Positions 36,217-48,200 of a stretch of 64,000 bases of DNA are shown here, one piece after another. The translations under genes were made by a program, and so were the position numbers. The notes beneath the pieces are model-generated. The model was not told the origin of the DNA. It saw only the letters and a list, made by a program, of their open reading frames with translations, and did no database searches. Within the stretch, counting starts at the first letter, position 1; the number at the start of each line of letters is the position of its first letter. Source of the stretch: Lunularia cruciata (taxonomy: Eukaryota > Streptophyta > Marchantiopsida > Lunulariales > Lunulariaceae); the NCBI GenBank assembly GCA_948567375.1, contig OX419759.1, positions 50,496,593-50,560,592 on the forward strand, read 5' to 3'.

Positions 36217-36396
36217 TCCCAAGATGGGAAGTTTGTAAGAAAAGGAGCCATAGAGCAAGCTTTGAAGGAAGAGAAGTCCCAAGATGGGAAGTTTGTCAAG
36301 AAAGCAACCATAGAGCAAGCCATGAAGGAAGATAAGTCCCTAGATGGGAATTTTGTCAATGAAGCAGCTATAGAGCAAGCCTTGGAAGAAGATAAA
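36217..36396 (+). repeat. Three 60-bp (20-aa) tandem repeats after the G4 protease
   Basis: Units are at 36217-36276, 36277-36336 and 36337-36396, in frame with each other. Each encodes a variant of SQDGKFVKKATIEQAMKEDK. The frame (36181-36471) is open. Confidence 0.9.
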
Positions 36397-36432
36397 TCTG
36401 TTTTTGCATTGTGGATCAAGCACATTGTAGCC

Positions 36433-37143
36433 TATCCACTCCTCTCTCCAACCGTGGTCTCCATTCCTTGAATGCCCTCCCCAAACTCCCTCGATGCCTA
36501 AAAAACTCTAGAATTCCTCTCATGAGACCCAATCTTTTGCAATTTGTCATCTAATCTTTTCACTTTTTAACAAATGGACCCCACAAGTCCACCTTGAAGC
36601 TTATGAGCAAAAATTAAGGTATTCCTCAACTATAAGAGCACATAGATTGTCAAATTCTAGACTTGCTTGTAAGTAAGCACAAGAAGGACAATAGGATCTG
36701 AGTTACCATCACCAACTCCATGAATACCACTCCAAAATGTGTCACCATCCGATCTTGTAAGCCGTTGTGGTGTAAAATTTGAAGCTTGATGAGAAAAGGA
36801 TTCAAGAGTGGCAGATAGAGAGCATGGGACATCTCATGCTCAAATGTTGCCTCCGATGCTCTATCACTCTCACTCTATTACAACTCTCACTCCCAATGTC
36901 CTCCTCCCTCTCAAGACTCCTCAACTAAAACACACTCGTTTCTCTACTCTCCCTCACCTATATACATCAGAGCCCTTGAAAAAGATAAGATCATAACCCA
37001 CATAGCCAATTGCATACATGTACATAGATTACTCACATGGCAATGTCTCATCCATGTGATCTATCATATAACTTACTCCACTAATGTGGAGATAACCATG
37101 ATAATTTACTTTTTTATGGGCTATGCAAACCACAACATGATAG
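36433..37143. repeat. Dispersed repeat R1, copy C (right third)
   Basis: It begins CTCCTCTCTCCAACCGTGG and ends ACCACAACATGATAG, parallel to about 25810-26551 in copy A. It directly follows the G4 remnant and probably marks its truncation or a later insertion. Confidence 0.6.
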
Positions 37144-38067
37144 TGTGCAAGCTTGTTATGTAAGTTATGTGGCTCTTCTAGTAGAGCTACTACCATGTTG
37201 GTGTGTTGAGAAGATGGTACATAATATGTTTGACTCCTCCCCTCATGATGGTTCTTCAAGGATAATAGTTATGTCCTAGATGTATTTGATCTATAGCTAG
37301 TTCATCCTCTATATGATATAGATTACAAGCATGCAACTAACAATGGGGCTTGATAGCACCCAACCTCCTAATCTTTGCCCACCATAAGGCATATCACATA
37401 CTTGGAGTAGATGGCTATTAGAAGGACTAACCACTAGCAAGGGAGACAATTGTGGCACTTTAGATTTCATATAGACGTACATGTGAGTTGTGCTTCTATA
37501 ATGTACAATGTTGATAATAATGTATACATGTATGATAACTATCATGACATTTATAGCACCAAAGCTAATGTGCTTGGACATTGGAGTGGTAGTGTTGGCA
37601 ATCATAGTTATTTTGGTAGTTGCTCATGGACTACTTGATGGCAGTTAGATTCCATATTAGGGCTACTTATCATATGGTAGGACCCATTGTCACTTGCACC
37701 ATTTGCACCATTGTATGTGCAATTACTACCACCATTAGGGTTGGAGACCTAGGTTGAGTAGAAGAGTATGCTCTTGAAGTATAGCTCCAAAGAGATCACT
37801 TCTCATATGTTGAGCCTTTGAGTTCTTGGTTATGGTAAATAGAGGTTGGGAAGGTGGCTTGATTATAATCAATGTCCAATTGTTGGTAGATTGTTGAGTG
37901 AAAGATTGAGGACAGATTTGATTTGAGCCTCATTCAAGTGGAAAAATAAACTGATTTTTGTGGCACTTTAGAGTTTATGTATGTGTGATTTGTGCTTTTA
38001 TAGTGTATGATATTGACAAAAATGTATATTATGTAGTGATATGTATACATAAGACAAAGGTGACTTC
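37144..38067. other. No recognisable gene; a diverged ~90-bp direct repeat
   Basis: 37454-37545 and 37960-38050 share TGGCACTTTAGA, TTGTGCTTCTATA-like and AATGTATA segments in direct orientation. Nothing else is assignable. Confidence 0.4.
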
Positions 38068-39824
38068 CTTGAGATCTTTGTAATTGAAAACAAACATAGA
38101 TTAACTTGCAAAAAATCTATGCAAATCTTACCTTCTCCTCCTTGGTAACATTTGGATTATACTTGAGAGTTGATATTCTCCTTGCTATATCCTTTATTGT
38201 CAATAGTGATTTATCAAGGTCCTTTAAAACCTCTAGCTTAGGCACACAAGGATACACATCTAAATCAATTCAAATTCACATTCATCCGCCTCCTTGGAAG
38301 TCTCTTCTTCCATGCTTATGTCTACACTTGAAGCCCTTTCTTCTAAATCTAATTCCTAATAGTTAGAAGATGATGTATCTGAATGTGAAGTATGAGTGGT
38401 GTAAGTTACAATAACTATAACTTGATGGTTTGATGGCCCAATTGTTAGGTACCTTAAGTGCCATCAATCAATTGTATAAGCTACTATCAAACATGGCCTT
38501 CCCCTAAGAAAATCATAACTTGAATCCTTCAAGACTTGGAAAGTCATGAGATTTTAAATTCCCATACTTGATACTACCACCTTGTCCATCACACCCACCA
38601 ATCAAACTTGTTGCTTGTTTGTCATGCTCACTGCAATTGTTGAAGGTTTAGAGGGTATCATACCCAACTTCTTCATCAACCTTTTTTATATGGCATTCAC
38701 CATAGATCTATTCATCAACAAGTGCATCCTGATGTTGTGACCATTCAACCTCACATCTATCTTGGAGGCATATTCATAAGCCTCACATGGTGTTGGTTTT
38801 GCATCTACCACCTCCATCATTATTGGAGCCTTTTCCCTTGCCTTCTTCTTTCTCTTGCTCCTATAGAACTTAAACCATCCCTAAGCTCCTTCCTCAACCT
38901 AGGATTCAAAGCAATTATTTGGCTCATCATGATGTTAGCCTTAAGCCTACTAACATCCTTCAACACATTGTAATCTCATTGTTGCTTTGAGATCAAAAAC
39001 TCATCCATCACCAATTTTTCCTTGGAGTCTTTGTTGTTGATGGCATTGAAATGTTGGTGTGTATACTTCCAGTGGGCCTAGGACTATCCTGGCTAGGAGT
39101 GAATCCTTGAGAAAAATGTACATCATCTGCAAAATGGACTCTCTTCTTTTGTGCCAAAAAATCCAATTTAAGACCTTTGGATTTTGAGCACTACCTCTTC
39201 TCATACTTGCTCTCCACAATGTCTATGGATGTTATCTCTTATCTCTATTTTTCATAAGATCTGCTTGGATTTAACCACCTCACTCCTTCTCTTTATTAGT
39301 TCCCTCATAACCCCTTCTTCAATGATAAATGGAATTTGGGCAATTCTTTTGGATGTGACTTTTACCTCCACAACCAAAATAATTTTTATCATTGAAATTA
39401 TTTCTTGGTTGGCTCTCTCTATATAGATAGTTCCCATAATCCCTTGGTTCTATCCCAACATTTTGATCCACTTCTCTCTTCTCCTATAGTTGTACTACAT
39501 TGATCTTGAAATCTGCAAGGTGCTTCGTGATAGTTTGAAACATATCTTTTGGTGGCAGTGCAAGAACCAAAATAACCATTACCACCAAAAGGTTTGAAGT
39601 TCCACCATATTTGTAGACTTGAGGAGGATTGACAACCTCCTTCACCATCAAATCACTCTCATCTCCTTCCAACCTCTCCTCCATACAAATTGCAATTTTG
39701 ATAGCTTCTATCTTGGAAGAAGATTTTTCATATCTCACCTTGTTTTGAATTTGTGGCTTCAATCTTCCCACAAAATTCTTGATGAGCATAACTCCTATCC
39801 CAATCATTGTAGTCTCTACATCAT
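38068..39824 (-). pseudogene. G3 copy 1, inner part: end of gag, zinc knuckle and linker to RT
   Basis: This is the minus-strand continuation of the gypsy element split by G1. 39846-39484 encodes a capsid C-terminal segment (LIKNFVGRLKPQIQNKVRYE). At about 39400-39340 a knuckle reads YFGCGGKSHIQKNC, its first Cys replaced by Tyr. At 38068-38280 the sequence closely matches 63774-64000 of the second G3 copy (shared TTGGATTATACTTGAGAG-type strings), just upstream of RT. RT and everything beyond are missing, and the homology stops abruptly at about 38068. Confidence 0.75.
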
Positions 39825-40576
39825 TGTAATACCAATAGTTAGACACATGATCTAAAGATGAAATTTAGTTTGGTAGCATCTGGGAGGATATTATACATGA
39901 TGGACTAAGTAGATCAGACAGAGGTATCACCAAAAGAGTACTTCTACAAATAAGCCAAAAATAGAAACATGCTTGAAGACTTTAGAATCAATAGTTAGAC
40001 ATATGATCTAAAGGTAGAATTTGGGTTGGTGACATATGGAAGGATGGTACACATAATAGATGAAGTAGATCAGGTAGAGGTATCACCAAAATAACACTTC
40101 TACTAAAAGGGCAGAAACCAAAATAGGCCTAAAAACTTCAAAGGCAATTTTGGAGGCCTAATTGGATGAATTAGGCTTGAAAATGTGCATAATCCCTCCC
40201 CCCTCTTCCTTATGGAGGAGAGGCTAGCTTTGCCTCCCCCTAGTTTTTCTCACCGAGATCTTTCCAATGGTACCTCACCCATATGATTCTGAGATTCCTA
40301 TAGGAAGATTCCCTAAAAGATTCCCTCTGGTCAAACTCTATTTGACCAACTGGATGGAACAAGGATTGACATGTCACCCATCCAAGCAAGTAATCTAAGG
40401 GTGGAGCTTGCTAAAAGGTCACATATCCATATACCTAATCCTATGGTGGAGCATCCTTGGAGGAGATCCTCTTTGGCTATATAAAAAGAGAAGGTGCTCC
40501 CTTGGGGCACCAACGTTTGGAATGTGAAACCTATGTTTTCTCTTGTGTGTTTCTCCACTATCTTTGGAAAATTACA
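39825..40576 (+). repeat. 5' LTR of chromovirus G1
   Basis: 752 bases, TGTAATACC...AAATTACA. By eye it is roughly 90% identical to the right LTR. It holds a 156-bp direct duplication (units starting at 39834 and 39990) and a TATA box TATATAAAAA at 40478-40487. The 5-base flanks of the element (ATCAT left, CTCTT right) do not match, so no target-site duplication is visible. Confidence 0.92.
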
Positions 40577-40577
40577 A

Positions 40578-40588
40578 TGGTATCAGAG
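40578..40588 (+). promoter_or_regulatory. Primer-binding site of G1
   Basis: TGGTATCAGAG, complementary to the 3' end of initiator tRNA-Met, lies one base after the LTR. Confidence 0.9.
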
Positions 40589-40795
40589 TGAATGTTTCAA
40601 TCCAAGAGAATGGATCACCCCTCTTGGAAGAACATAGGCTACTAAGACTGAGTACTTTTGAGAGAAAAATTGCGGAGCAATTGATAGATTAGGAGAGTTT
40701 TAGAGAGAGGATGGGACAAAAGCTCCTAGAGGATAATTTCCTACACCCCAATTTCCATTCTTGAATCCATTTCACATCAAGATCATGTACATCCA

Positions 40796-41119
40796 ATGAG
40801 AATAAGTGAGAGTTTATCTCATTTACTATTTCAGAGTAGAGTTCATGGACATAGTGATGAACTCACCAAACCCAATGATTCTACCTGTAGTGATTTACAA
40901 TTGAGAGTGGGATTTGACAATCTTCATTTTGTTTTGATGGATCTGAATGTCTCAAATCTTCTCCCTTTCAACACTCAAGTAGAAATTTGTTACGTAGTCA
41001 AACCAAAAGTGATGTTTAGAGATTTTTTAGTCAAGAATTTTGGTGAGAAATATTATCAAAGAGTGATATCTTCCAAAGTCCCAATGGTAGTCACAATAGT
41101 TTGTGCACGCTCTGACTGA
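40796..41119 (+). other. Unrecognised 107-codon open frame in the G1 leader
   Basis: The frame lies between the primer-binding site and gag. It encodes a moderately hydrophobic protein (FDNLHFVLMDLNVSNLLPF) and ends RSD followed by TGA. No gag or pol motif is visible. It may be a decayed extra leader ORF or a chance frame. Confidence 0.3.
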
Positions 41120-41179
41120 TCATATTAACTCCCTATTGATGTAGGAAGGAGCAAGTAAGCGTTTGCAAGAACCATGGAT

Positions 41180-42200
41180 CCGTAGTTGCAAGAATTGATG
41201 TAAGGAATGTAGGGGATGTTGAACTAGTTTTGGGAGATCAAGATGACCATGGAGACATTATAAATTCAAATACAAACCCTTAAGAATGATCAAACAATGC
41301 AGGAAGGAGAACCATCTCAAAGCCCACTACCTACTATTGAAGTACTTGGAGAGGCACCCGTGCCCATGACATCAAACCCTACCAATGAAAGCTACATTGT
41401 TACTACGGATGAAGAAGATCTGCAATATCAAGCCTTACAAGGGGCAGCGTGTTATGGTGTAGTGGAGAATTAGATCTCAAGAATGAATTGATACTTCCAA
41501 TTTTTCTTGATGGAGATCACTGAGCATGCTGTAGGCATGTTTGCATATGGGTACCTAATTGATAAAGCTCTCACATGGTATGATGCTTAGGAATGATCAA
41601 TGTTGGCAGAAAGAAAGGAGGTCAATAGTGGGCAACAATGCAAGAAGGACTTTTGAAGAATTTCCAATTTGTGGATTCCGTGCAGATGGCCCAAATCCAA
41701 CTATGGGGATTGAAACAAAAGAATAGTGTACAAGAGTACATGGAAGCATTTCTAGATCTACAAGTCGTAAAAACCAACATGAGTCTAGCAGAGGCTCTAG
41801 ACAATTTCAAAAGAGGGTTGAAGGATCAGATTTGCCAAGAAGTCATGGTACAAAATCCTCTCATTGTATTTGAAGCCATTGCTTGTGCTCAAGGAATAGC
41901 AAGGGCACTTGGAGGAGGTGAAGGATTAGTTCCTTCTCAACATTATCAAGCAAAAATGCTACACTTGGGTGGACCAACACCTATGGAATTGGGCAACCTT
42001 CAATTTTGAGATAGAGGAGCACGACCGCTTCAAGGAGAGCGGGGATGGGTGGAAGAATGGAGAGAGGGAATCCCACAAGGAGAAGGAACTCGAGGAGAAC
42101 AACATTGTTGCTATAATTGTGGCCATATTGGACACATCTCCATCAATTGTCATGCTCGTCTCTCTAGAGGCCCTCGGCCTCTATATAGGTGATCTTTGAA
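41180..42200 (+). pseudogene. G1 gag remnant with CCHC knuckle
   Basis: The capsid part is best preserved at 41638-42009: GLKQKNSVQEYMEAFLDLQ, then LAEALDNFKRGLKDQI and TPMELGNLQF. After a stop at about 42007 the knuckle follows in another frame at 42109-42150, CYNCGHIGHISINC, with all four ligands kept. The upstream part (about 41280-41640) is stop-ridden. Length and order fit a chromovirus gag. Confidence 0.85.
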
Positions 42201-42229
42201 CAACATGGAGCAATGCACGGGGGAAGAGG

Positions 42230-42667
42230 ATGCAAAAATCACCTTGGAAACAAAGATTGCCAATAAAAGTACCTCACGGCCTTATTGGCTCAATAAGGAA
42301 GTGGACAAGCAAGGGGAGAAAGAAGATGAGTGCACAAAGATCTACAAAGGCAAACTCACAATTGATTGTCATGAATGGAGTCCTAGAAGGCAATCAAGTG
42401 AGAGTATTGATAGATCTTGGAGCAACAGAGAATTTCTTATCTCGCTTTGTTGCAATAAAATTGAGGATGGATCTAGAGAAAGATGAGAGCAAAGCAATAG
42501 AGTTACCTAATGGGCAAACGGAGAAGATTGAGTCATTATCCAAAAGAGTAACACTCTATGTAGGAGAATATCAAGAAGCAATTGAGTGGCGGGTGATACA
42601 ATTAGCTCATTATGATGCAATCTTAGGCATGCCTTGGATGGAGCAATACAACCTTATGGTAGATTAG
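42230..42667 (+). pseudogene. G1 aspartic protease region
   Basis: An open frame of 145 codons. The catalytic block reads LIDLGATENFLSR, where the family has Asp-Ser/Thr-Gly-Ala. The Asp at 42413-42415 is kept but the next residue is Leu, so activity is doubtful. The C-terminal ILGMPWMEQYN (about 42620-42650) is typical of gypsy proteases. It follows gag and precedes RT, as expected. Confidence 0.85.
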
Positions 42668-42829
42668 AGGAAGAAAGCAATGAGCCCGCCAATAGACAAT
42701 CATTGGGGTTAGAGAAAAACACATAGGCAGAAATTGCCTCTCTATGTCACATGAACAACAACTATCTGTACGACAGATAGATGTTTCATGTGCTTAATAA
42801 GAGAAGTCCAAAGTGCACAACTTGATAGA

Positions 42830-43945
42830 CAAACTCTTGATAAATTGAAAGATGTGGTAAATGAGTTTCAAGATGTCTTCCTAGATGATCTACCCTTATG
42901 ATTACCACCAAAAAGGAGAGTAGATCATAAAATTGAGATATTTCTAGGGAAAACACCTCCTTGTAAGGCCCCATATCATCCACCTCAAGAGTTGGAGGAG
43001 TGTAAGGCTCAAATTGAGGAGATGCTGCAAAAGGGGTTTATCCAACCCAACTTATCACCATACGAGGCTCCTGTCTTGTTTGTGAAGAAGAAGGATGGTA
43101 CAATGTGCATGTGCATTGACTATTGGGGCCTCAATCAACAAATAGTCAAGAACAAATACCCTTTACCCTGCATGGATGACTTGTTTGATCAACTTAATGG
43201 AGCAAGACACTTCACCAAATTGGACTTGCAGAATGGTTATAATCAAATCTGGATTGTAGAGGAAGATGTATGCAAAACTACCTTTTGAACCAGGTATGGC
43301 TATTTCGAGTACCTTGTGATGCCATTCAGCCTCACCAATGCACCTGCCACTTTCATGAGTTTGATGAATGACATATTTTGGCCATATTTAGATAATTTTT
43401 TTATTGTTTTCCTAGATAGCATCTTAGTATATAGTAGGACAATGACAGAACACAAATAGCATCTATGAGAAGTCCTCCAAATTCTAAGATAGAATCACTT
43501 GTACGCTAAAATCTCAAAGTTTGGAAAATTTGAAGTAGATTACTTGGGGCATAGAGTAAGTGCAGAGGGTATCCATGTATTAACAGATGAAATAGAGGTC
43601 ATTCATAAATAGAGCACTCTAGAAGATCAGACTCAACTCAAGAGCTTCTTGGGATTGACAAAGTTCTATCGTTGGTTTGTCAAGGACTTCTCCAAGGTAG
43701 CACAACCTTTCACATCACTACTTGGCAAGGGGAAGAAGTGGACATGGGGAACCACACAAGATTTCACCTTTCAAGAATTGAAAAATGCCTTGCTACATGC
43801 ACCAATCTTGAAATGGTATGACCCAAAACGTCCAATCAAATTGGCTACCGATGCATCATGCATAGCAACAGAGGTAGTCCTACAACAAGAGTGGCATGAT
43901 GGGTGGCATCCAATTGCATACTTCTCTCAAAAGCTATTACCAGTG
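42830..43945 (+). pseudogene. G1 reverse transcriptase and first half of RNase H
   Basis: The gypsy RT is readable from the [20 protein letters not shown] segment (about 42965) through [20 protein letters not shown] and [15 protein letters not shown] (first catalytic Asp, about 43220) to a stop at about 43287. [20 protein letters not shown] follows. The active-site box at 43409-43420 is FLDS instead of FLDD. The connection, FLGLTKFYRWFVKDFSKVAQ, is in frame at 43649 onward. RNase H begins with KLATDASCIATEVVLQQ (about 43840) and breaks after QKLLPV at 43945, where a 4.8-kb insertion starts. Confidence 0.9.
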
Positions 43946-44259
43946 TTGTCAAGAAAAAGGTTAATGGCTATCATTGGTGCCATTTGGTGAGAGCTAGAGT
44001 TTCCTTCTATGAGACCTTAGCTCAAGAGTCTCTTTGTGTTACTCAACACTTGGAGCTTAAATTTGTGATACTCCAAACCATGGCTTTGTTTATGGTACTA
44101 GAATCTTGAGAATATTCTTTGAGTGTCATTTGAACTGATAAGGCATGTGAGAGTATTTAAGTTAGGACATTTTTTTTTCTTGAGCCAAAAAGTCTTGGAA
44201 GTTTTATTTGGTGCTTTTGATCAAATGAGCTTGTGTGAAACTTATGTTGAGAATGAGAA

Positions 44260-45926
44260 AAGAAGAAGAAAAGGGTTGAGAGGGCTGTTTAATGAAAGGA
44301 CAAAGGGAAGAGCTTAAGAAATTCTTTCAAAGGGCTTGCTTGCTGGAGAGGACAAAGGAAAGACTTAGGGAAAATTCTCTCGAAGGGCTTGCTTGCTGGA
44401 CAGGACAAAGGAAAGACTTAGGGAGGATTTTGAAGGGCTTGCTTGCTGGACAGGACAGAGGCAAGACTTGGGGAGGATTTCAAAGGGCTTGCTTGCTGGA
44501 CAAGACATAGAAAAAGACTTAGGGAGAATCTCTGGAGGGACTTGCAAGGAAGTGACTGCAGGAGGGGAGTTTTTGGAAAGAGGAGAAGGAGGGCTTGAAT
44601 GTGCAGGACAGGGGGAGAGACATTTTTTTGAAGGATTGGTAGTGATGGCCTGAGGGCTGGACATGGGAGAAAGGGAGATCACTTCTCAGAGGTTTAGGGA
44701 AGGCTGGAACAGAGAGTGGACAAGGAAAGAAGAAAGAAGGAGATTTTGAGGGTTGGGGCTGGACTGTGAAGATGTGTGAGACGAGAGAAATTTCATTTGC
44801 TGGCCTGGTCTGGACACGAGGACAAGGAGTGAAGAAAGAAGGAAATTTTTTAGGGTTGGGGCTGGATTGTGAAGGTGTGTGAGAAGAGAGAGAATTTGTT
44901 TGCTGGCTGGTCTGTGACAGGAGGACAGAGGAAAAGGGAAGGGTTTTTGAAGGATTTTGCTTGGAGAAGAGGGACTGTGTGAGAGGAGAGAAATTTTGTT
45001 TGCTGGCTTGGTCTAGATAGGAGGACAAGAAGAGAAGAAAGAGAAGGATTTGAGTTTTGTTGGCCTTGGGCACAGACAGCTAGGGATTCAAGTTTGGCCT
45101 GAAGAGAAGAGAAGAAAGAGAAGGATTCGAGTTTTGTTGGCCTTGGATAGAGATAGCTAAGGATTCGAGTTTGGCCTGAACAAAAGAAGAGAAGGAGAGG
45201 AATTTCAAATGAAATATGTAGGTATGAGGGCTGCTGTGAGAGAAGATGGATAGAGGAGAGAATTTTAGAATGTATGAGTGTGCTGTGAGAGAAGCTGGAC
45301 AGAGGAGAAAATTTCAAATGTATGGGGGCTACTGTGAGAGAAGCTGGACAGAGGAGAGAATTTTAGAATATATGAGGGTGTTGTGAGAAAAGCTAGATAG
45401 AGGAGAAAATTTAGAATGTATGAGGGCTGCTGTGAGAGAGCTTTGAGAGACTTTCTGTAGTGTTGGCAGTTCCAAGACAGTGATTGCCCTAAGTGATCAG
45501 AAGAGAGAGAGAGAGTGAAAAGAGAAAGTTTGAATGTTCCGTTTGGCCTGAGCATTGAGAGTGAGCAGAAGAGAAATTTTTGAAGTGTTTTGTTTGTCCT
45601 GAGCAGTGAGAGTGAAAAGAGAAAGTTTGAATGTTCTGTTTGGCCTGAGTAGTGAGAGTGGACAGAAGAGAATTTTTGCAGGGTTTTTTTTTGCCCTGAG
45701 TAGTGAGAGTGGCCATAAGAGAATTTGCGAAGGGTTCTATTTGGCCTGAGCAATGAGAGTGGAAAAATGAAGATTTTTGTAGGGTTCTGTTTGGCCTGAG
45801 CAATGAGAGTGGCTAGAAGAGAATTTTCACAGGGTTTTGTTTGCCTTGAGCAATGAGAGTGGCCAGAAGAGAATTTTTGAAGGATTCTGTTTGGCCTGAG
45901 CAGTGAGAGTGGACTGTGAGCCGGCC
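44260..45926 (+). repeat. Purine-rich minisatellite block, left part
   Basis: The plus strand is strongly purine-biased. Arrays seen: four ~50-bp units beginning GGGCTTGCTTGCTGGA from about 44331 to 44530; ~55-60-bp units with CTGTGAGAGAAGCTGGACAG at 45230-45440; and about eight ~50-bp units beginning GGCCTGAGCAGTGAGAGTGG from about 45540 to 45910. The long minus-strand frames here (for example 45265-46065) are repeat shadows, not genes. Confidence 0.85.
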
Positions 45927-46606
45927 TGTCTCTCACTGAGGATGAACATCTGATGGCTATTATGGTAGCGCACCATGGACTAAGAAGGCAAGGAATCCCA
46001 ACTCCATCATACTCCTCCAAGGCTAACACTCCAAGACTCAAGACATTGCTCACTAGAGAACTCAATGAGAGAGAGATAGTTGCAAATGAAAGGATGATGA
46101 GTACCTCCTCACCCCTTGTTTATATACTTGTGAAATAGTTACGTACCAAAGTTACTAATTACCGCAGTAACTCAAGTTACTAGACTAAAAGTCAAGTAAA
46201 GTCAAAAAGTAGAAAGGAATATCCATTTACATGGGCATATTCCCCTAAGCATGTGGTCTTATCTTGACCCAACCACTAAGTCAAGGATTCCTTCACATGG
46301 GCTATCCTTGGACTAAAGAAGAATCCAAAACGAAAAGGCTTGCGGGCCCAAGAGTTCTCAACTCTTTCCTCAAAGCCAAACACCTAGGAATAATACCAAG
46401 TCAACACACTAAAATCCAAAATAGTGGTGCTCATCTTTTCTACTTCCTCTAAAGTAAGGTCCCCTCTATCTTAGCTATGACTAACTTTAGCTAACCATGA
46501 CTAATATAGAACCATCCTTTATCTCTACATAAATAATATCTCTTAAGTACTTGTAATACCAAGCTAAATATCACAATACCACACACATGCACAAATGGGT
46601 GTTACA
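45927..46606 (-). repeat. Solo LTR of gypsy family G3 inside the minisatellite block
   Basis: On the plus strand it reads TGTCTCTCACTGAGG...GGGTGTTACA, 680 bases, closely matching 53138-53814 and 56619-57304. The TATA box (TATATAAAC) reads on the minus strand near 46130-46110. No target-site duplication is visible (CGGCC versus AGAGA). Confidence 0.85.
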
Positions 46607-48200
46607 AGAGAGAAGAGGTTTTTTGCATGGCTTTGTTTGGCTTGAGAAGTGAGAGTAGAAAGAAGAGAAATTTTTGAAGGGTTTTGTTTGTCCTGAGCAA
46701 TGAGAGTGAAAAGAGAAAGTTTGAATGTACTTTTTGGTTTGAGCAGTGAGAGTGGACAGAAGAGAATTTTTGTAGGGTTTTGTTTGCCCTAAGCAATGAG
46801 AGTGGCCAGAAGAGAAATTTTTGAAGGGTTTTGTTTGGCCTAAGCAGTGAGAGTGGAAGAGAAGGAGAACTTTGAGAGAGCAGGCTTTGGGTAGAAGAAC
46901 ATGGAAACCAAAAGGGTTTGGAGAAAGGCTGCAAGAGAAAGGGGATTTCAAAGGAGAGGCTTGGCTGTACAAAGAATTAGGGATTCAAAAAGGAATGTGA
47001 GAGTTGGCTTGGTAGGAAGAATGGAAGGAGTGAGCTGCAGGGAAGAGTCTTTCAAAAAGACAAAGTTGAACTGGAATGAGCTAGGAGAGTTATGCTTCAA
47101 GAGAGAAATGTTGTTCTCATCTGAACTAAGCCAGTCATGCTTCAAGAGGCTTGAGAGTGCAAGCACGGAGGAGAGAAAGTTTTCTCGAAGGACAAGGAAA
47201 ATGTGCAGGAGCTGGGAACTTGGACGGAGAATGAAATTTTGACAAGAAGAACTTTGAGAGAAAATGCTCTAAGAGAGAAATCTTGCTGGAGAAGACAGAG
47301 CTGTAGGGTTTAAGGGAAAGCTTCAAGAGAAGATATTTTGATGATGGATGCAAACAGGAAGAACTTCAAGAGAAAATGCTTTGAGAGAGAAATCTTGCTA
47401 GAGAGGAGCTCTTGATAGTGAATGGACAGGAGGTAGGGCTTTGGAGACTGCTTTGAGAGATCAGAGAGGAGCACTTGACAGTGAATTGACATTAGAACTT
47501 TGGAGAGTGCTTCAAGAAATCAGAGAGGACTCTTGATAGTGAAGTGCTACAAAAGGGTTTGGGAGAAGCTTTGATTGGTCAAGAAGGAGGTCCTTGGCTG
47601 AAACCATACCAGAGAGGATTTAAGGAAAGAAAGTGAAGGTTTTGACAAAGGCTGCAAAGGAGAGAAATCTCAAAAGGGAGGCAGTTGGCTGTGCAGGAGC
47701 AGAGGGAGTAGGATTTTCCCCGTAGGAATGGCTGAGTGAGAAGAGCTGGACAGAGGAAACAAATTTTGAAAGCAAGAAGGTTGTTGTTGTTGTTGTGAGG
47801 GTTGGCAGTAGAGAAATCCCATGAAGGAGTGATTGGACAGAGAGACAAATTTTTGAGTATAAGGGCTTGAGAGAAAGGCTAGAGGCTGGACAAAGAGATT
47901 GCATCTCACAAGAAGAAGGAAGGATGCATTTTTTAAGTGAAGAGAAGTAGTGATAGGAGAAGGGGTTGTGAAGAGCTACAAGAGGGAGAATTTTGCAGGA
48001 AGGAAGTGTGGCTTGTGTTGTAACATCAGGAAGAGAGAAATTTTTGAAGTGGCTTGGGAGCTATGATAGGACAGAGAGGCAAAGTCTCACAGTGATTTGG
48101 CCGGACCAGGAGAGAGGACCTGGAGAGATTCATGAAACAGTGGCAGCAAAACAGGAAGACAACGGGCTATAAGAAATAGTGGTTAGAATGTGGCTGAATT
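46607..48200 (+). repeat. Purine-rich minisatellite block, right part
   Basis: It continues the left block. About five ~50-bp units of the GAGCAGTGAGAGTGGACAG type run from about 46640 to 46860. Looser repeats with AGAACTTTGAGAGA and GGAGAGAAATCT words follow to about 48100. No recognisable coding sequence. Confidence 0.8.

Noticed and set aside
44519..45317. Minus-strand Ser/Pro/Gln-rich frames of 155-184 codons
   Set aside because: They are shadows of purine-rich DNA. Purine runs remove stops on the complementary strand, so length is not evidence of coding here.
45265..46065. Minus-strand 266-codon open frame with repeated Ser-Leu-Leu-Arg-Pro-Asn words
   Set aside because: It is the reverse reading of the GA-rich minisatellite and runs into a solo LTR. 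The repetition follows the ~50-bp DNA unit rather than a protein fold.
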